NCBI RefSeq assembly: GCF_900104965.1
Contig: NZ_LT629757.1
Span: 3,348,001-3,412,000, forward strand
Direction of reading: 5' to 3'
From: Nocardioides scoriae
Lineage (GTDB): Bacteria; Actinomycetota; Actinomycetes; Propionibacteriales; Nocardioidaceae
Length of the DNA stretch: 64,000 nt
Positions 45,344 through 53,477 of this stretch are shown here, piece after piece. Each line of letters starts with the position of its first letter. Positions within the stretch are counted from its first letter, which is position 1. Made by a program: the position numbers and the translations under genes. A model generated the notes under the pieces. The model did no database searches, was not told the origin of the DNA, and saw only the letters and a program-made list of their open reading frames with translations.

Positions 45344-46693
45344 ATGGACGTCGACGAGCTGAGGACCCGCGTCACCGCCGAGCTGCCCCGCGTGCGCCAG
45401 GACCTCGAGGACCTGGTCCGGATCGAGTCGGTCAGCGCCGACCCGGCCCGCGCGGCGGAGGTGCGGCGCAGCGCCGAGGCGGTGGCCGAGCTGTTCCGCG
45501 CCGAGGCCTTCGAGGACGTCGCGGTGGTGAGCGCCCGCGAGGACGGCGGCGCACCCGCCGTGCTGGCGCGCAAGCCGGCGCCGGAGGGTCGCCCGACGGT
45601 GCTGCTCTACGCCCACCACGACGTGCAGCCCGAGAACGACCACGCCGAGTGGGACTCCCCGCCCTTCGAGCCCACCGAGCGCGACGGCCGCCTGCACGCC
45701 CGTGGCGCAGCCGACGACAAGGCCGGCATCGCCGCCCACCTCGCCGCCGTCCGGGCGCTGGGCGACGACCTCGGGGTCGGCGTGACGATGTTCGTCGAGG
45801 GCGAGGAGGAGGTCGGCAGCGACACCCTCCCGGCCCTGCTCGAGCAGCACGCCGAGTTCCTGCGCGCCGACGTCATCGTGATCGCCGACAGCAGCAACTG
45901 GGACATCGGCGTGCCCGCGCTGACGACCAGCCTGCGCGGCCTGGTCCGCGTCGACGTCACCGTGCGCACCCTGACCCACGCCGTCCACTCCGGCATGTGG
46001 GGCGGCCTGGTGCCCGACGCGCTGATGACCCTGGCGCGGCTGGTCGCGACGCTGCACGACGACGCCGGCGACGTGACGGTCGCGGGCCTGCACGCGGGTC
46101 CGGCCGCCGACGTCGACTACCCGGAGGACCGCCTGCGTGCGGAGTCGGGCATCGCGCCCGGCGTCGACCTCATCGGCACCGGCACCGCCGTGGAGCGGCT
46201 GTGGACCAAGCCCGCCCTGACGGTCACCGGGCTCGACGCCCCGCAGGTCGACGGCGCGAGCAACACCCTCACGGCCGTGGCCCGGGCCAAGCTCTCGCTG
46301 CGGATCGCCCCCGGCGACACCACCGCCAACGCCCTGGCCTGCCTGCGGCGCCACCTCGAGGAGCACGTCGCGTGGGGCGCGGAGCTGAGCGTCGACGTCG
46401 TCGACACCGGCGAGGCCACCAGCATCGACGCCACCGGACCGGCGTACGACGCCGCCCGCCGCGCCTTCACCGAGGCCTGGGACGGCACCGAGCCGATCGA
46501 CATGGGCGTCGGCGGGTCGATCCCGTTCATCGCGGAGTTCCTGCGCACCTTCCCCGACGCCAGCGTGCTCGTCACCGGCGTCGAGGACCCCGACACCCGG
46601 GCCCACGGCGCCAACGAGGGCCTGCACCTCGCCGAGTTCGAGCGGGTCTGCCTGGCCGAGACGCTGCTGCTCGACCTGCTCGCCGACGGCTGA
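45344..46693 (+). CDS. M20 family dipeptidase
   Basis: This 449-aa cytoplasmic metallopeptidase has metal ligands in YAHHDVQP, ARGAADDKAG and FVEGEEEVGSDTLPALLEQH (catalytic Glu-Glu). The C-terminal HGANEGLHLAEF carries the last His. The interrupting dimerisation domain is present (about residues 195-320, with THAVHSGMWGG). It probably hydrolyses dipeptides (CNDP-like) or N-acyl amino acids. The start follows TAGGCT by 6 nt. Confidence 0.9.
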   Translation: MDVDELRTRVTAELPRVRQDLEDLVRIESVSADPARAAEVRRSAEAVAELFRAEAFEDVAVVSAREDGGAPAVLARKPAPEGRPTVLLYAHHDVQPENDHAEWDSPPFEPTERDGRLHARGAADDKAGIAAHLAAVRALGDDLGVGVTMFVEGEEEVGSDTLPALLEQHAEFLRADVIVIADSSNWDIGVPALTTSLRGLVRVDVTVRTLTHAVHSGMWGGLVPDALMTLARLVATLHDDAGDVTVAGLHAGPAADVDYPEDRLRAESGIAPGVDLIGTGTAVERLWTKPALTVTGLDAPQVDGASNTLTAVARAKLSLRIAPGDTTANALACLRRHLEEHVAWGAELSVDVVDTGEATSIDATGPAYDAARRAFTEAWDGTEPIDMGVGGSIPFIAEFLRTFPDASVLVTGVEDPDTRAHGANEGLHLAEFERVCLAETLLLDLLADG

Positions 46694-46712
46694 CCCGGGC
46701 CGGTCCGCGGAC

Positions 46713-46718
46713 TAGGGT
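46713..46718 (+). promoter_or_regulatory. -10 hexamer TAGGGT of the second kinase gene
   Basis: TAGGGT predicts transcription near 46725. This leaves a ~50-nt leader to the GTG at 46776 with its GGGGGAGG, or about 9 nt to an earlier GTG at 46734. Confidence 0.35.
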
Positions 46719-46775
46719 GACCGCGCGGCGCCCGTGACGTCCGGAGGCACGGGTCCGCAGGGGGAGGTGGCCGCG

Positions 46776-48869
46776 GTGCGAGCGGGTGGACCCAGCGCGC
46801 AGCAGCTCCTGCTGCTGGCCCCGGACCGGGCCGGACGTCGCACGGCGCTCGTGGTCGCGACGGGGTTCGTGCTCGTCGGCGCCCTGGCCCTGCTCGCCCC
46901 CGACACCCTCGCGGTCGCCGTGGTGGCCCAGCTGGTCGGGGTCGCGCTCTGCGTCCCGGCGGCCGTGCTCTGCGCCCGGGCCGGCCGGGTGACCCGGGCG
47001 CGCTGGTCGGCCGGCTGGTGGATGCTCGCCGGGGCGGCGGGCCTGTGGGGCGCCGGCAACCTGGTCACCGTGGTGTCCGTGGGACTGCCCGGGCGCGGGA
47101 TCAACGCGTTCATCTACCCGCTGCAGGGCGCCGCGATGCTGCTGGTCCTGGCCACGCTGCTGGTGCTCCCGCGGCCGCGCTTCAGCCGGGGGGAGGCGGC
47201 CCGGGCCTGGCTCGACGTCGTCGTCCTGGTCGCCGGCCTGGGGCTGCTGGGCTCGGTGTCGCTGGTCGGGCAGGCCGTCGAGGGCTCCACGGGACTGGTC
47301 CGCGTCTTCGCGCTCGCCTACCCGGCGGCCACGCTGGCCATGGTCGGGCTGGCCTACGAGCTCAGCCGGCGCCACGTCTACCCGCCCCGCCCCGAGCTGG
47401 CCCTGCTCTCGGCCTCCTTCGCCGCCTGGCTGGTCGGCGCGGCGGCGTACACCCTGACCCCGGACGCCCTCGTGGCACCGGCCTGGATCTCGTGGGCGGT
47501 CGGGGTCGGGACGACGTTGCTGGCGCTGTCGGCGCACCGCGTCGTCGGCCGCCGGCCCGAGAGCGTGCAGCTCGGCTCGCGGGTCTCCCGCGTGGTGCTG
47601 GCCGCCCCCGAGGTGGTGGTCGTGGTCGCGGCCGTCACGGCCGTGCTCACCGGGCTCGAGCACTGGCCGCAGCGGGTGCTCGCCGCCGTCACCGCGCTGG
47701 CCGTGGTGGTGCGCCACCTCGTGGTGAGCGCCGACGCCCGCCGCTTCCACTGGCGGCTGCAGCACGAGGTGGCCGACCGCACCGCCGACCTGCGCGACTG
47801 GACCGAGCGCTACGCCACCATCCTCGACACCGTCGGCGACGGCATCGTCAGCACCGACGCACAGGGCCGCATCACCTTCGCCAACGCCTCGGCCCGCAGC
47901 CTGCTCGGCCGGACGTCCTCGGAGCTGGTCGGTCGCGAGGCCTGCGACGCGCTGTGCACCGTGCACGGGGCGGCCTGCCCCTTCGACGAGGCGCTCCGCG
48001 GGGTCGAGGTCGTCGGCGTCGACGCCGAGCTCCGCCGCGGCGACGGGGCCGTGGTGCCCGTCGAGCTGCACGCCTCGCCGCACGCCTTCGACGTCGCCTC
48101 GGGGTCCGACGAGCCCGGCGTGGTCATCGCCTTCCGCGACGTCTCGGCGCGGCTGGCCGTCGAGCAGGTCAAGCGCCAGTTCGTCTCCTCGGTCAGCCAC
48201 GAGCTGCGGACCCCGCTGACCTCGGTGAGGGGGGTGCTCGAGATGTTCGTCGACGGCGACGCGGGCGCGCTGAGCCCCGAGGGCCACACGCTGGTCGCCA
48301 ACGCCAGCCGCGGCGTGGAGCGGCTGAGCCGGCTGGTCGACGACATCATCGACGCCGAGAAGCTCGCCACGGGCGAGTTCCGGATGCAGCGCTCCCGGAT
48401 CTCGCTGGGCGAGGTGCTGCGCCAGACCGTCACCGCGCTGGAGCCGCTCGCGACGGGCGCGCAGGCGCGCATCGAGCTCGGCCCGGTCGCCGACGTCGAG
48501 GTCTGGGGCGACGCGGACCGGATCGAGCAGGCGCTGGTCAACCTGGTGGGCAACGCCGTGAAGTTCTCGCCCCCCGACGGCGTGGTGGGCGTCGAGGTCG
48601 AGACCACACCCGACGTGGTGCTGGTGAGCGTGCGCGACCAGGGGCCGGGCCTGCCCGCCGACCAGCTCGAGCACGTCTTCGAGCGCTTCCACCAGGCGAC
48701 CGGCGGCGACGCCACGGACCGGGGCGGGACCGGGCTCGGCCTCACCATCACCCGCGCGATCGTGCAGCAGCACGGCGGCCGGGTCTGGGTGGAGAGCACC
48801 GAGGGCGAGGGGGCCAGGTTCACCTTCTCCCTCCCGGTCGCGGCCGGTGCCCGCGGCCCGGGCCGATAG
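46776..48869 (+). CDS. Membrane PAS sensor histidine kinase (second of two)
   Basis: This 697-aa paralogue of the kinase at 41807 has about eight N-terminal membrane helices, a PAS domain with C390-x3-C394-x6-C401, and H475 in FVSSVSHELRTPLTSVRG. The HATPase motifs are complete (NLVGNAVKFSPPDG, DQGPGLPADQL, GGTGLGLTITRAIVQQHGG). The start was set to a GTG with GGGGGAGG 9 nt upstream; a GTG at 46734 in frame would add 14 residues. No response regulator is next to it, so it is an orphan like its paralogue. Both genes flank the SDR, SCP-like and dipeptidase genes. Confidence 0.9.
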   Translation: MRAGGPSAQQLLLLAPDRAGRRTALVVATGFVLVGALALLAPDTLAVAVVAQLVGVALCVPAAVLCARAGRVTRARWSAGWWMLAGAAGLWGAGNLVTVVSVGLPGRGINAFIYPLQGAAMLLVLATLLVLPRPRFSRGEAARAWLDVVVLVAGLGLLGSVSLVGQAVEGSTGLVRVFALAYPAATLAMVGLAYELSRRHVYPPRPELALLSASFAAWLVGAAAYTLTPDALVAPAWISWAVGVGTTLLALSAHRVVGRRPESVQLGSRVSRVVLAAPEVVVVVAAVTAVLTGLEHWPQRVLAAVTALAVVVRHLVVSADARRFHWRLQHEVADRTADLRDWTERYATILDTVGDGIVSTDAQGRITFANASARSLLGRTSSELVGREACDALCTVHGAACPFDEALRGVEVVGVDAELRRGDGAVVPVELHASPHAFDVASGSDEPGVVIAFRDVSARLAVEQVKRQFVSSVSHELRTPLTSVRGVLEMFVDGDAGALSPEGHTLVANASRGVERLSRLVDDIIDAEKLATGEFRMQRSRISLGEVLRQTVTALEPLATGAQARIELGPVADVEVWGDADRIEQALVNLVGNAVKFSPPDGVVGVEVETTPDVVLVSVRDQGPGLPADQLEHVFERFHQATGGDATDRGGTGLGLTITRAIVQQHGGRVWVESTEGEGARFTFSLPVAAGARGPGR

Positions 48870-48872
48870 CCT
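48867..48872 (+). promoter_or_regulatory. -10 hexamer TAGCCT, leaderless start
   Basis: TAGCCT overlaps the stop codon of the second kinase and ends 6 nt before the GTG at 48879. Confidence 0.45.
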
Positions 48873-48878
48873 GACGAG

Positions 48879-49670
48879 GTGCCGCTGACCACCGATGCCG
48901 TCCTCGAGCTCGTGCAGCAGGTGGCCGCCGAGGTGGTCACCCCCCGGTTCCGCTCCCTCTCGGAGTCCGACATCGACGAGAAGCGACCCGGCGACCTCGT
49001 CACCGTGGCCGACCGCGAGGCCGAGGAGCTGCTCACGCGGGCGCTCCTGGAGGCCTACCCCGACGCCGTCGTCCTGGGCGAGGAGGCGTACGCCGGCGAC
49101 CCGGACCTCATCGAGCGCTTCCGGTCCGCCGACCACGGGTTCACGGTCGACCCCGTGGACGGCACCAAGAACTTCGTGCACGGCTCGCCCGACCACGCGG
49201 TGATGCTCTCCGAGGTGGTCGACGGCGAGACGGTCCGCGGCTGGATCTGGCAGCCCGAGCACCGGCAGGCCTGGGTGGCCGAGCGCGGCGCCGGCGTGCG
49301 CCGCAACGGCGAGCCGGTCCACCGCGCCCCCGCCGGCGACCAGCCGCAGGGAGCCACCTCGATCTGGTCGCGCCGCGGTCGCGACCCGCTCGGCCTGCCG
49401 CCGTTGCGCGGTTCGTGGGTGTGCTGCGGGGTCGACTACCCCCGGCTGCTCGAGGGCGAGGCCGACTACCTGCTCTACGGCCACACCAACCCGTGGGACC
49501 ACCTGCCCGGCACCCTCATGGTCACCGAGGCCGGCGGCGCCGTCGCCCACCGCGACGGCACGCCGTACACCGCGCGCTCCCGGGGCTCGGGCCTGGTCGT
49601 CGCCGCCGACCCCGCCACGCTGGAGCGGGCCATCGCGGCGTGCGAGCCCCTCTGGCCCCGCCCGCGCTGA
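48879..49670 (+). CDS. Inositol monophosphatase family protein
   Basis: This 263-aa Mg2+-dependent phosphatase of the IMPase/FIG superfamily has metal-binding motifs GEEAYAGD, TVDPVDGTKNFVHG and the C-terminal PWDHLPGTLMVTEAGG, all in place. The LITxxD-type N-terminal Asp is in LVTVADREAEELL. The natural substrate could be inositol phosphate, histidinol phosphate (HisN) or 3'-phosphoadenosine-type nucleotides. The motifs do not decide this; actinobacterial HisN proteins look similar. It lies immediately before purF. Confidence 0.85.
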   Translation: MPLTTDAVLELVQQVAAEVVTPRFRSLSESDIDEKRPGDLVTVADREAEELLTRALLEAYPDAVVLGEEAYAGDPDLIERFRSADHGFTVDPVDGTKNFVHGSPDHAVMLSEVVDGETVRGWIWQPEHRQAWVAERGAGVRRNGEPVHRAPAGDQPQGATSIWSRRGRDPLGLPPLRGSWVCCGVDYPRLLEGEADYLLYGHTNPWDHLPGTLMVTEAGGAVAHRDGTPYTARSRGSGLVVAADPATLERAIAACEPLWPRPR

Positions 49671-49703
49671 CGCGCGGGGTGCGAGCACCCCCGGCCGAGC
49701 CCG

Positions 49704-49709
49704 TACACT
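49704..49709 (+). promoter_or_regulatory. -10 hexamer TACACT for purF-purM
   Basis: TACACT ends 7 nt before the purF GTG with no Shine-Dalgarno; probable leaderless promoter of the purFM pair. Confidence 0.5.
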
Positions 49710-49716
49710 CGGCCAC

Positions 49717-51279
49717 GTGGCCAGCAATCCCAGCCGTCCTGGTGACGGCCGCCTGACTCACGACCTCGACCCCCAGGACCGCGGACCGCAGGACGCGTGC
49801 GGCGTCTTCGGCGTGTGGGCCCCGGGGGAGGACGTCGCCAAGCTGACCTATTTCGGTCTCTACGCGCTGCAGCACCGCGGCCAGGAGTCGGCCGGCATCG
49901 CGGTGAGCAACAGCCGCCAGATCCTGGTCTACAAGGACATGGGCCTGGTCTCCCAGGTCTTCGACGAGTCCACGCTCGAGGCCCTCAAGGGGCATCTCGC
50001 GGTCGGCCACTCGCGCTACTCCACGACCGGCGCCAGCACCTGGCACAACGCACAGCCGACCTTCCGCCCCACCGAGGACGGCTCCATCGCGCTGGCCCAC
50101 AACGGCAACCTGACCAACACCCGCGAGCTCCAGCAGCTGGTCTCCGAGCTGCCCGGCGACCGCGGCGAGCTCGAGATCGGCTCGCGCCGCCTCGAGACCA
50201 GCACCAACGACACCTCGCTGGTGACCGCGCTGCTGGCCCACCACCCCGACACCAGCCTCGAGGAGCGGGCCGCCGAGCTGCTCCCCAAGCTCAAGGGCGC
50301 CTACTCCTTCGTGTGGATGGACGAGGGCACCCTGTACGCCGCCCGCGACCCCCAGGGCATCCGCCCGCTGGTCCTCGGTCGCCTCGAGCGCGGCTGGGTC
50401 GTGGCCAGCGAGACCGCGGCGCTCGACATCGTCGGGGCGTCGTACATCCGCGAGATCGAGCCGGGCGAGATGGTCGCCGTCGACGAGCAGGGCCTGCGCA
50501 CCCGTCGCTTCGCCGAGGCCGCCCCCAAGGGCTGCCTGTTCGAGTTCGTCTACCTCGCCCGCCCCGACACCCTCATCTCCGGCCAGCGCATCCACAGCGT
50601 GCGCGTCGAGATCGGCCGCCGGCTGGCCCGCGACTTCCCGACCGACGCCGACCTGGTGATCCCCGTGCCGGAGTCCGGCACCCCCGCGGCCATCGGGTAC
50701 GCCGAGGAGAGCGGCATCCCCTACGGCACCGGCCTGGTGAAGAACTCCTACGTCGGTCGCACCTTCATCCAGCCCAGCCAGACCATCCGCCAGCTCGGCA
50801 TCCGCCTCAAGCTCAACCCGCTGCGCGACGTCATCGAGGGCAAGCGCCTGGTCGTGGTCGACGACTCGATCGTGCGCGGCAACACCCAGCGCGCCCTGGT
50901 CCGGATGCTCCGCGAGGCCGGTGCCCGCGAGGTCCACGTGCGGATCGCCAGCCCGCCGGTGAAGTGGCCGTGCTTCTACGGCATCGACTTCGCCACCCGC
51001 GCCGAGCTGATCGCCAACGGCCTGTCCAGCGACGAGATCTGCTCCTCGATCGGCGCCGACTCGCTGGGCTACATCGCCCTCGACCAGCTCATCGAGGCCA
51101 CCACCGTGCCGGCCGACGACCTGTGCCGCGCCTGCTTCGACGGGGTCTACCCGGTCAAGCTGCCCGAGCCCGAGCACCTCGGCAAGCACCTGCTGGAGAT
51201 GGCCCCGTTGCTCGACGCCGACGGGCTCACCGCCTCGCTGGCCGGCGGCGGCGCCCACGACGCCCTGGAGCGCCCATGA
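49717..51279 (+). CDS. purF: Amidophosphoribosyltransferase
   Basis: This 520-aa enzyme makes phosphoribosylamine from PRPP and glutamine, the first committed step of purine synthesis. A 27-residue propeptide precedes the N-terminal nucleophile (C28 in QDACGVFGVW), implying autocleavage. The glutaminase half shows ALQHRGQESAGIAV and RYSTTGAS; the PRPP site is VVVDDSIVRGNTQRAL near residue 390. The Cys residues that ligate an iron-sulfur cluster in the Bacillus-type enzyme are plausible in PVKWPCFYG and DDLCRACFDGVYP. It overlaps purM by 4 bp. Confidence 0.97.
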   Translation: MASNPSRPGDGRLTHDLDPQDRGPQDACGVFGVWAPGEDVAKLTYFGLYALQHRGQESAGIAVSNSRQILVYKDMGLVSQVFDESTLEALKGHLAVGHSRYSTTGASTWHNAQPTFRPTEDGSIALAHNGNLTNTRELQQLVSELPGDRGELEIGSRRLETSTNDTSLVTALLAHHPDTSLEERAAELLPKLKGAYSFVWMDEGTLYAARDPQGIRPLVLGRLERGWVVASETAALDIVGASYIREIEPGEMVAVDEQGLRTRRFAEAAPKGCLFEFVYLARPDTLISGQRIHSVRVEIGRRLARDFPTDADLVIPVPESGTPAAIGYAEESGIPYGTGLVKNSYVGRTFIQPSQTIRQLGIRLKLNPLRDVIEGKRLVVVDDSIVRGNTQRALVRMLREAGAREVHVRIASPPVKWPCFYGIDFATRAELIANGLSSDEICSSIGADSLGYIALDQLIEATTVPADDLCRACFDGVYPVKLPEPEHLGKHLLEMAPLLDADGLTASLAGGGAHDALERP

Positions 51280-52358
51280 GCACCCCCGTGACCCCGACCC
51301 AGGTCGGCACGACGTACGAGTCCGCCGGCGTGTCCATCGAGGCCGGTGACCGCGCCGTCGAGCTGATGAAGGTCTGGATCGAGCAGGCCCGCCGCCCCGA
51401 GATGATCGGTGGCATCGGCGGCTTCGCCGGGCTCTTCGACGCCAGCGCCCTCAAGGCCTTCGAGCGGCCGCTGCTGGCCAGCTCGGCCGACGGCGTCGGC
51501 ACCAAGGTCGCCATCGCCCAGGCGCTCGACAAGCACGACACCATCGGGTTCGACCTCGTCGGCATGCTCGTCGACGACCTCGTCGTCTGCGGCGCCGAGC
51601 CGCTGTTCCTCACCGACTACATCGCCACCGGCCGGGTGGTGCCCGAGCGCATCGCCGCCATCGTCAAGGGCATCGCCGAGGCCTGCGTGGCCGCGGGCTG
51701 CGCCCTCATCGGCGGCGAGACGGCGGAGCACCCCGGGCTGCTCGGCCCCGACGAGTACGACGTCGCCGGCTCCACGACCGGCGTGGTCGAGGCCGGCCAG
51801 CTGCTCGGGCCCGGCCGGGTCCGGCCCGGTGACGCGGTCATCGCGATGGCCTCCAGCGGGCTGCACTCCAACGGCTACTCCCTGGTGCGCCACGTCCTGC
51901 TCGAGCAGGGCGGTCGCCGCCTCGAGGAGCACGTCGACGACCTCGGCCGCACCCTCGGCGAGGAGCTGCTCGAGCCGACCCGGATCTACGCCAAGGCCTG
52001 CCTCGACCTGGCCCGCGAGACCGAGACCCACGCGATGTCCCACATCACCGGCGGTGGGCTGGCCGCCAACCTCGAGCGGGTGATGCCGGTCGAGCTCGGC
52101 GCCACGCTGGACCGCACCACCTGGTCGCTGCCGCCGGTCTTCGACCTGGTCGCCCGCACCGGCGGGGTGGCCCGCGAGGACCTCGAGCGCACCCTCAACT
52201 GCGGCGTGGGGATGGTCTCCCTGACCGCCCCGGAGGACGCCGACCGGGCGATCTCGCTGCTCGCCGGCCACCAGGTCGACGCGTGGGTCGTCGGCACCGT
52301 CGACGAGGTGTCGGCCGGCTCGGGCGGCCGGGTGACGCTGCGCGGCGACCACCGCTGA
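51276..52358 (+). CDS. purM: AIR synthetase
   Basis: This 360-aa ATP-dependent enzyme closes the imidazole ring of FGAM to give AIR. AIRS-family motifs: LLASSADGVGTKVAIAQ, GFDLVGMLVDDLVVCGAEPLFLTDYIATG, LIGGETAEHPGL, and MSHITGGGLAANLERV. ATGA coupling with purF. DUF3073 follows after 162 bp with its own promoter-like element. Confidence 0.97.
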   Translation: MSTPVTPTQVGTTYESAGVSIEAGDRAVELMKVWIEQARRPEMIGGIGGFAGLFDASALKAFERPLLASSADGVGTKVAIAQALDKHDTIGFDLVGMLVDDLVVCGAEPLFLTDYIATGRVVPERIAAIVKGIAEACVAAGCALIGGETAEHPGLLGPDEYDVAGSTTGVVEAGQLLGPGRVRPGDAVIAMASSGLHSNGYSLVRHVLLEQGGRRLEEHVDDLGRTLGEELLEPTRIYAKACLDLARETETHAMSHITGGGLAANLERVMPVELGATLDRTTWSLPPVFDLVARTGGVAREDLERTLNCGVGMVSLTAPEDADRAISLLAGHQVDAWVVGTVDEVSAGSGGRVTLRGDHR

Positions 52359-52446
52359 GGGGTCCCTGACCTGGCCCTTCGCGACGCCTCGCCGCCCCCT
52401 CCCGGCGAGTTTGCGGGCCGACGTGCGGGAATGACCGGCGGGCGGC

Positions 52447-52452
52447 TAGGGT
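52447..52452 (+). promoter_or_regulatory. -10 hexamer TAGGGT of the DUF3073 gene
   Basis: TAGGGT would give a leader of about 62 nt to the ATG at 52521, with GCGAGGGGG as ribosome binding site. Confidence 0.4.
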
Positions 52453-52520
52453 TGTGCCACGAACAGTTGACTCCGACCGGCAGCCGATGAGCGCCGGCCA
52501 AACGTGCGAGGGGGCCACCC

Positions 52521-52721
52521 ATGGGGCGCGGCCGTGCAAAGGCGAAGCAGACCAAGGTTGCTCGCGATCTGAAGTACCGCACTCACGAGACGGACTTCGC
52601 ATCGCTGGCTCAGGAGCTCCACGGTGGTGAGTCGGCCCCGGTCGACCGCACCGAGCGAGTCGAGGAGCCCGACGAGTACGACAAGTGGGCCGACTACAGC
52701 GGCCCCTCCCAGCGCGACTGA
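52521..52721 (+). CDS. DUF3073 family protein
   Basis: This 66-aa actinobacterial protein has the conserved head MGRGRAKAKQTKVARDLKY and an acidic tail (EEPDEYDKWADYSGPS). The function is unknown. Small basic-then-acidic proteins of this family are usually found just after purM, as here. A terminator follows. Confidence 0.93.
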   Translation: MGRGRAKAKQTKVARDLKYRTHETDFASLAQELHGGESAPVDRTERVEEPDEYDKWADYSGPSQRD

Positions 52722-52723
52722 CC

Positions 52724-52773
52724 CACCTCGGCGGGGGTCCCTGACCACCCCGGTGGTCAGCCTCCCCGAGGTG
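52724..52773 (+). terminator. Two-tier hairpin after DUF3073
   Basis: An outer 8-bp stem (CACCTCGG 52724-52731 with CCGAGGTG 52766-52773) encloses an inner 9-bp stem (CTGACCACC with GGTGGTCAG, 52741-52760). No T tract follows. Confidence 0.6.
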
Positions 52774-53113
52774 CCGACGCGCGCTCGTCAGCGGATGACG
52801 GCGGGTCGTCGCACGTCGTCCTGCGACCGGTCCGGATGCTGTCGGCTGCCCCGGGCGGGGGGTCGGACGCGTGGTGGCCGGCTGTGTGGGTTACGCCTGC
52901 AGCACGTAGGCTTTGGGGGGATTTGGCCCAGCGTGGGCTGATTGCACGGATTCACTGCTCAGGCAAGGGTGGGCCTGTGCTGGTCTAGACGCTGATGGCC
53001 GTTTTTCCACCGCTTCTGAGAATCCGGACATTTCAGGTTTCGGGTCATCGGCCTCGGTGGCAGACTCCCATCCAGAGCAAGGAGCTCTGAGACCGCAAGA
53101 AAAGGGGAGCGCC
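52774..53113 (+). promoter_or_regulatory. bldC upstream region (long gap)
   Basis: This is the longest gene-free stretch of the window. No open frame in it looks coding. The right half is AT-richer than average, with TTTGGGGGG, GTTTTTCC and ATTTCAGGTTTCGG tracts. A possible promoter is TTGCAC (52942-52947) with AAGGGT (52965-52970), 17 bp apart, giving a leader of about 140 nt. TAGGCT (near 52908) is an alternative -10. The bldC ribosome binding site aaaggggag is at 53101-53109. Confidence 0.4.
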
Positions 53114-53332
53114 GTGGTAACGCGACCGACTGAGACCGAATCCCTCCTCACGCCCGCTGAGGTGGCCGCCATGTTCCGCGTGGACCCGAAGACGGTCACG
53201 CGCTGGGCCAAGGCCGGCCGGCTGTCCGCCATCCGCACGCTGGGCGGCCACCGCCGCTACCGCGAGTCCGAGGTGCGCGAGCTCCTCGGTGGCGGCGGCG
53301 CACTGCCCACCCAGCGCAGCGCCCGGGACTGA
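53114..53332 (+). CDS. bldC: BldC family MerR-like DNA-binding protein
   Basis: This 72-aa small helix-turn-helix protein resembles Streptomyces BldC, a developmental regulator that binds direct repeats as an asymmetric head-to-tail oligomer. Sequence: SLLTPAEVAAMFRVDPKTVTRWAKAGRLSAIRTLGGHRRYRESEVRELL, i.e. winged HTH over about residues 9-58. The GTG start follows aaaggggag; an upstream in-frame extension has no homology and no Shine-Dalgarno. It follows the purM-DUF3073 region and is followed by two hairpins before the kinase gene. Confidence 0.93.
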   Translation: MVTRPTETESLLTPAEVAAMFRVDPKTVTRWAKAGRLSAIRTLGGHRRYRESEVRELLGGGGALPTQRSARD

Positions 53333-53337
53333 TCCAC

Positions 53338-53357
53338 CGCGCGCCCATGGGCGCGCG
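53338..53357. terminator. 20-bp perfect palindrome after bldC
   Basis: CGCGCGCCCATGGGCGCGCG is a perfect palindrome 5 bp beyond the bldC stop. It may act with the next hairpin as a terminator or be a protein site. Confidence 0.35.
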
Positions 53358-53410
53358 CCAGCACCACCCCGACCGCCCCGCGCCATGCCCAGTGGCACGG
53401 GAGGTCGGCT

Positions 53411-53457
53411 GACGCACCTGGACCCTCTGCCTGCTCAGCGGAGGGTCTTCGTGCGTC
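53411..53457. terminator. Bidirectional terminator between bldC and the Ser/Thr kinase gene
   Basis: Outer stem GACGCAC/GTGCGTC (53411-53417 and 53451-53457) encloses an inner ACCCTC/GAGGGT stem around a 13-nt loop. It lies between two convergent genes. Confidence 0.6.
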
Positions 53458-53477
53458 CCCGCGGGTCGACCGCGGGC

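Noticed and set aside
52913-53113. A longer bldC product starting at 52913
   Set aside because: The extension has no homology to BldC proteins, and the aaaggggag Shine-Dalgarno points to the GTG at 53114.
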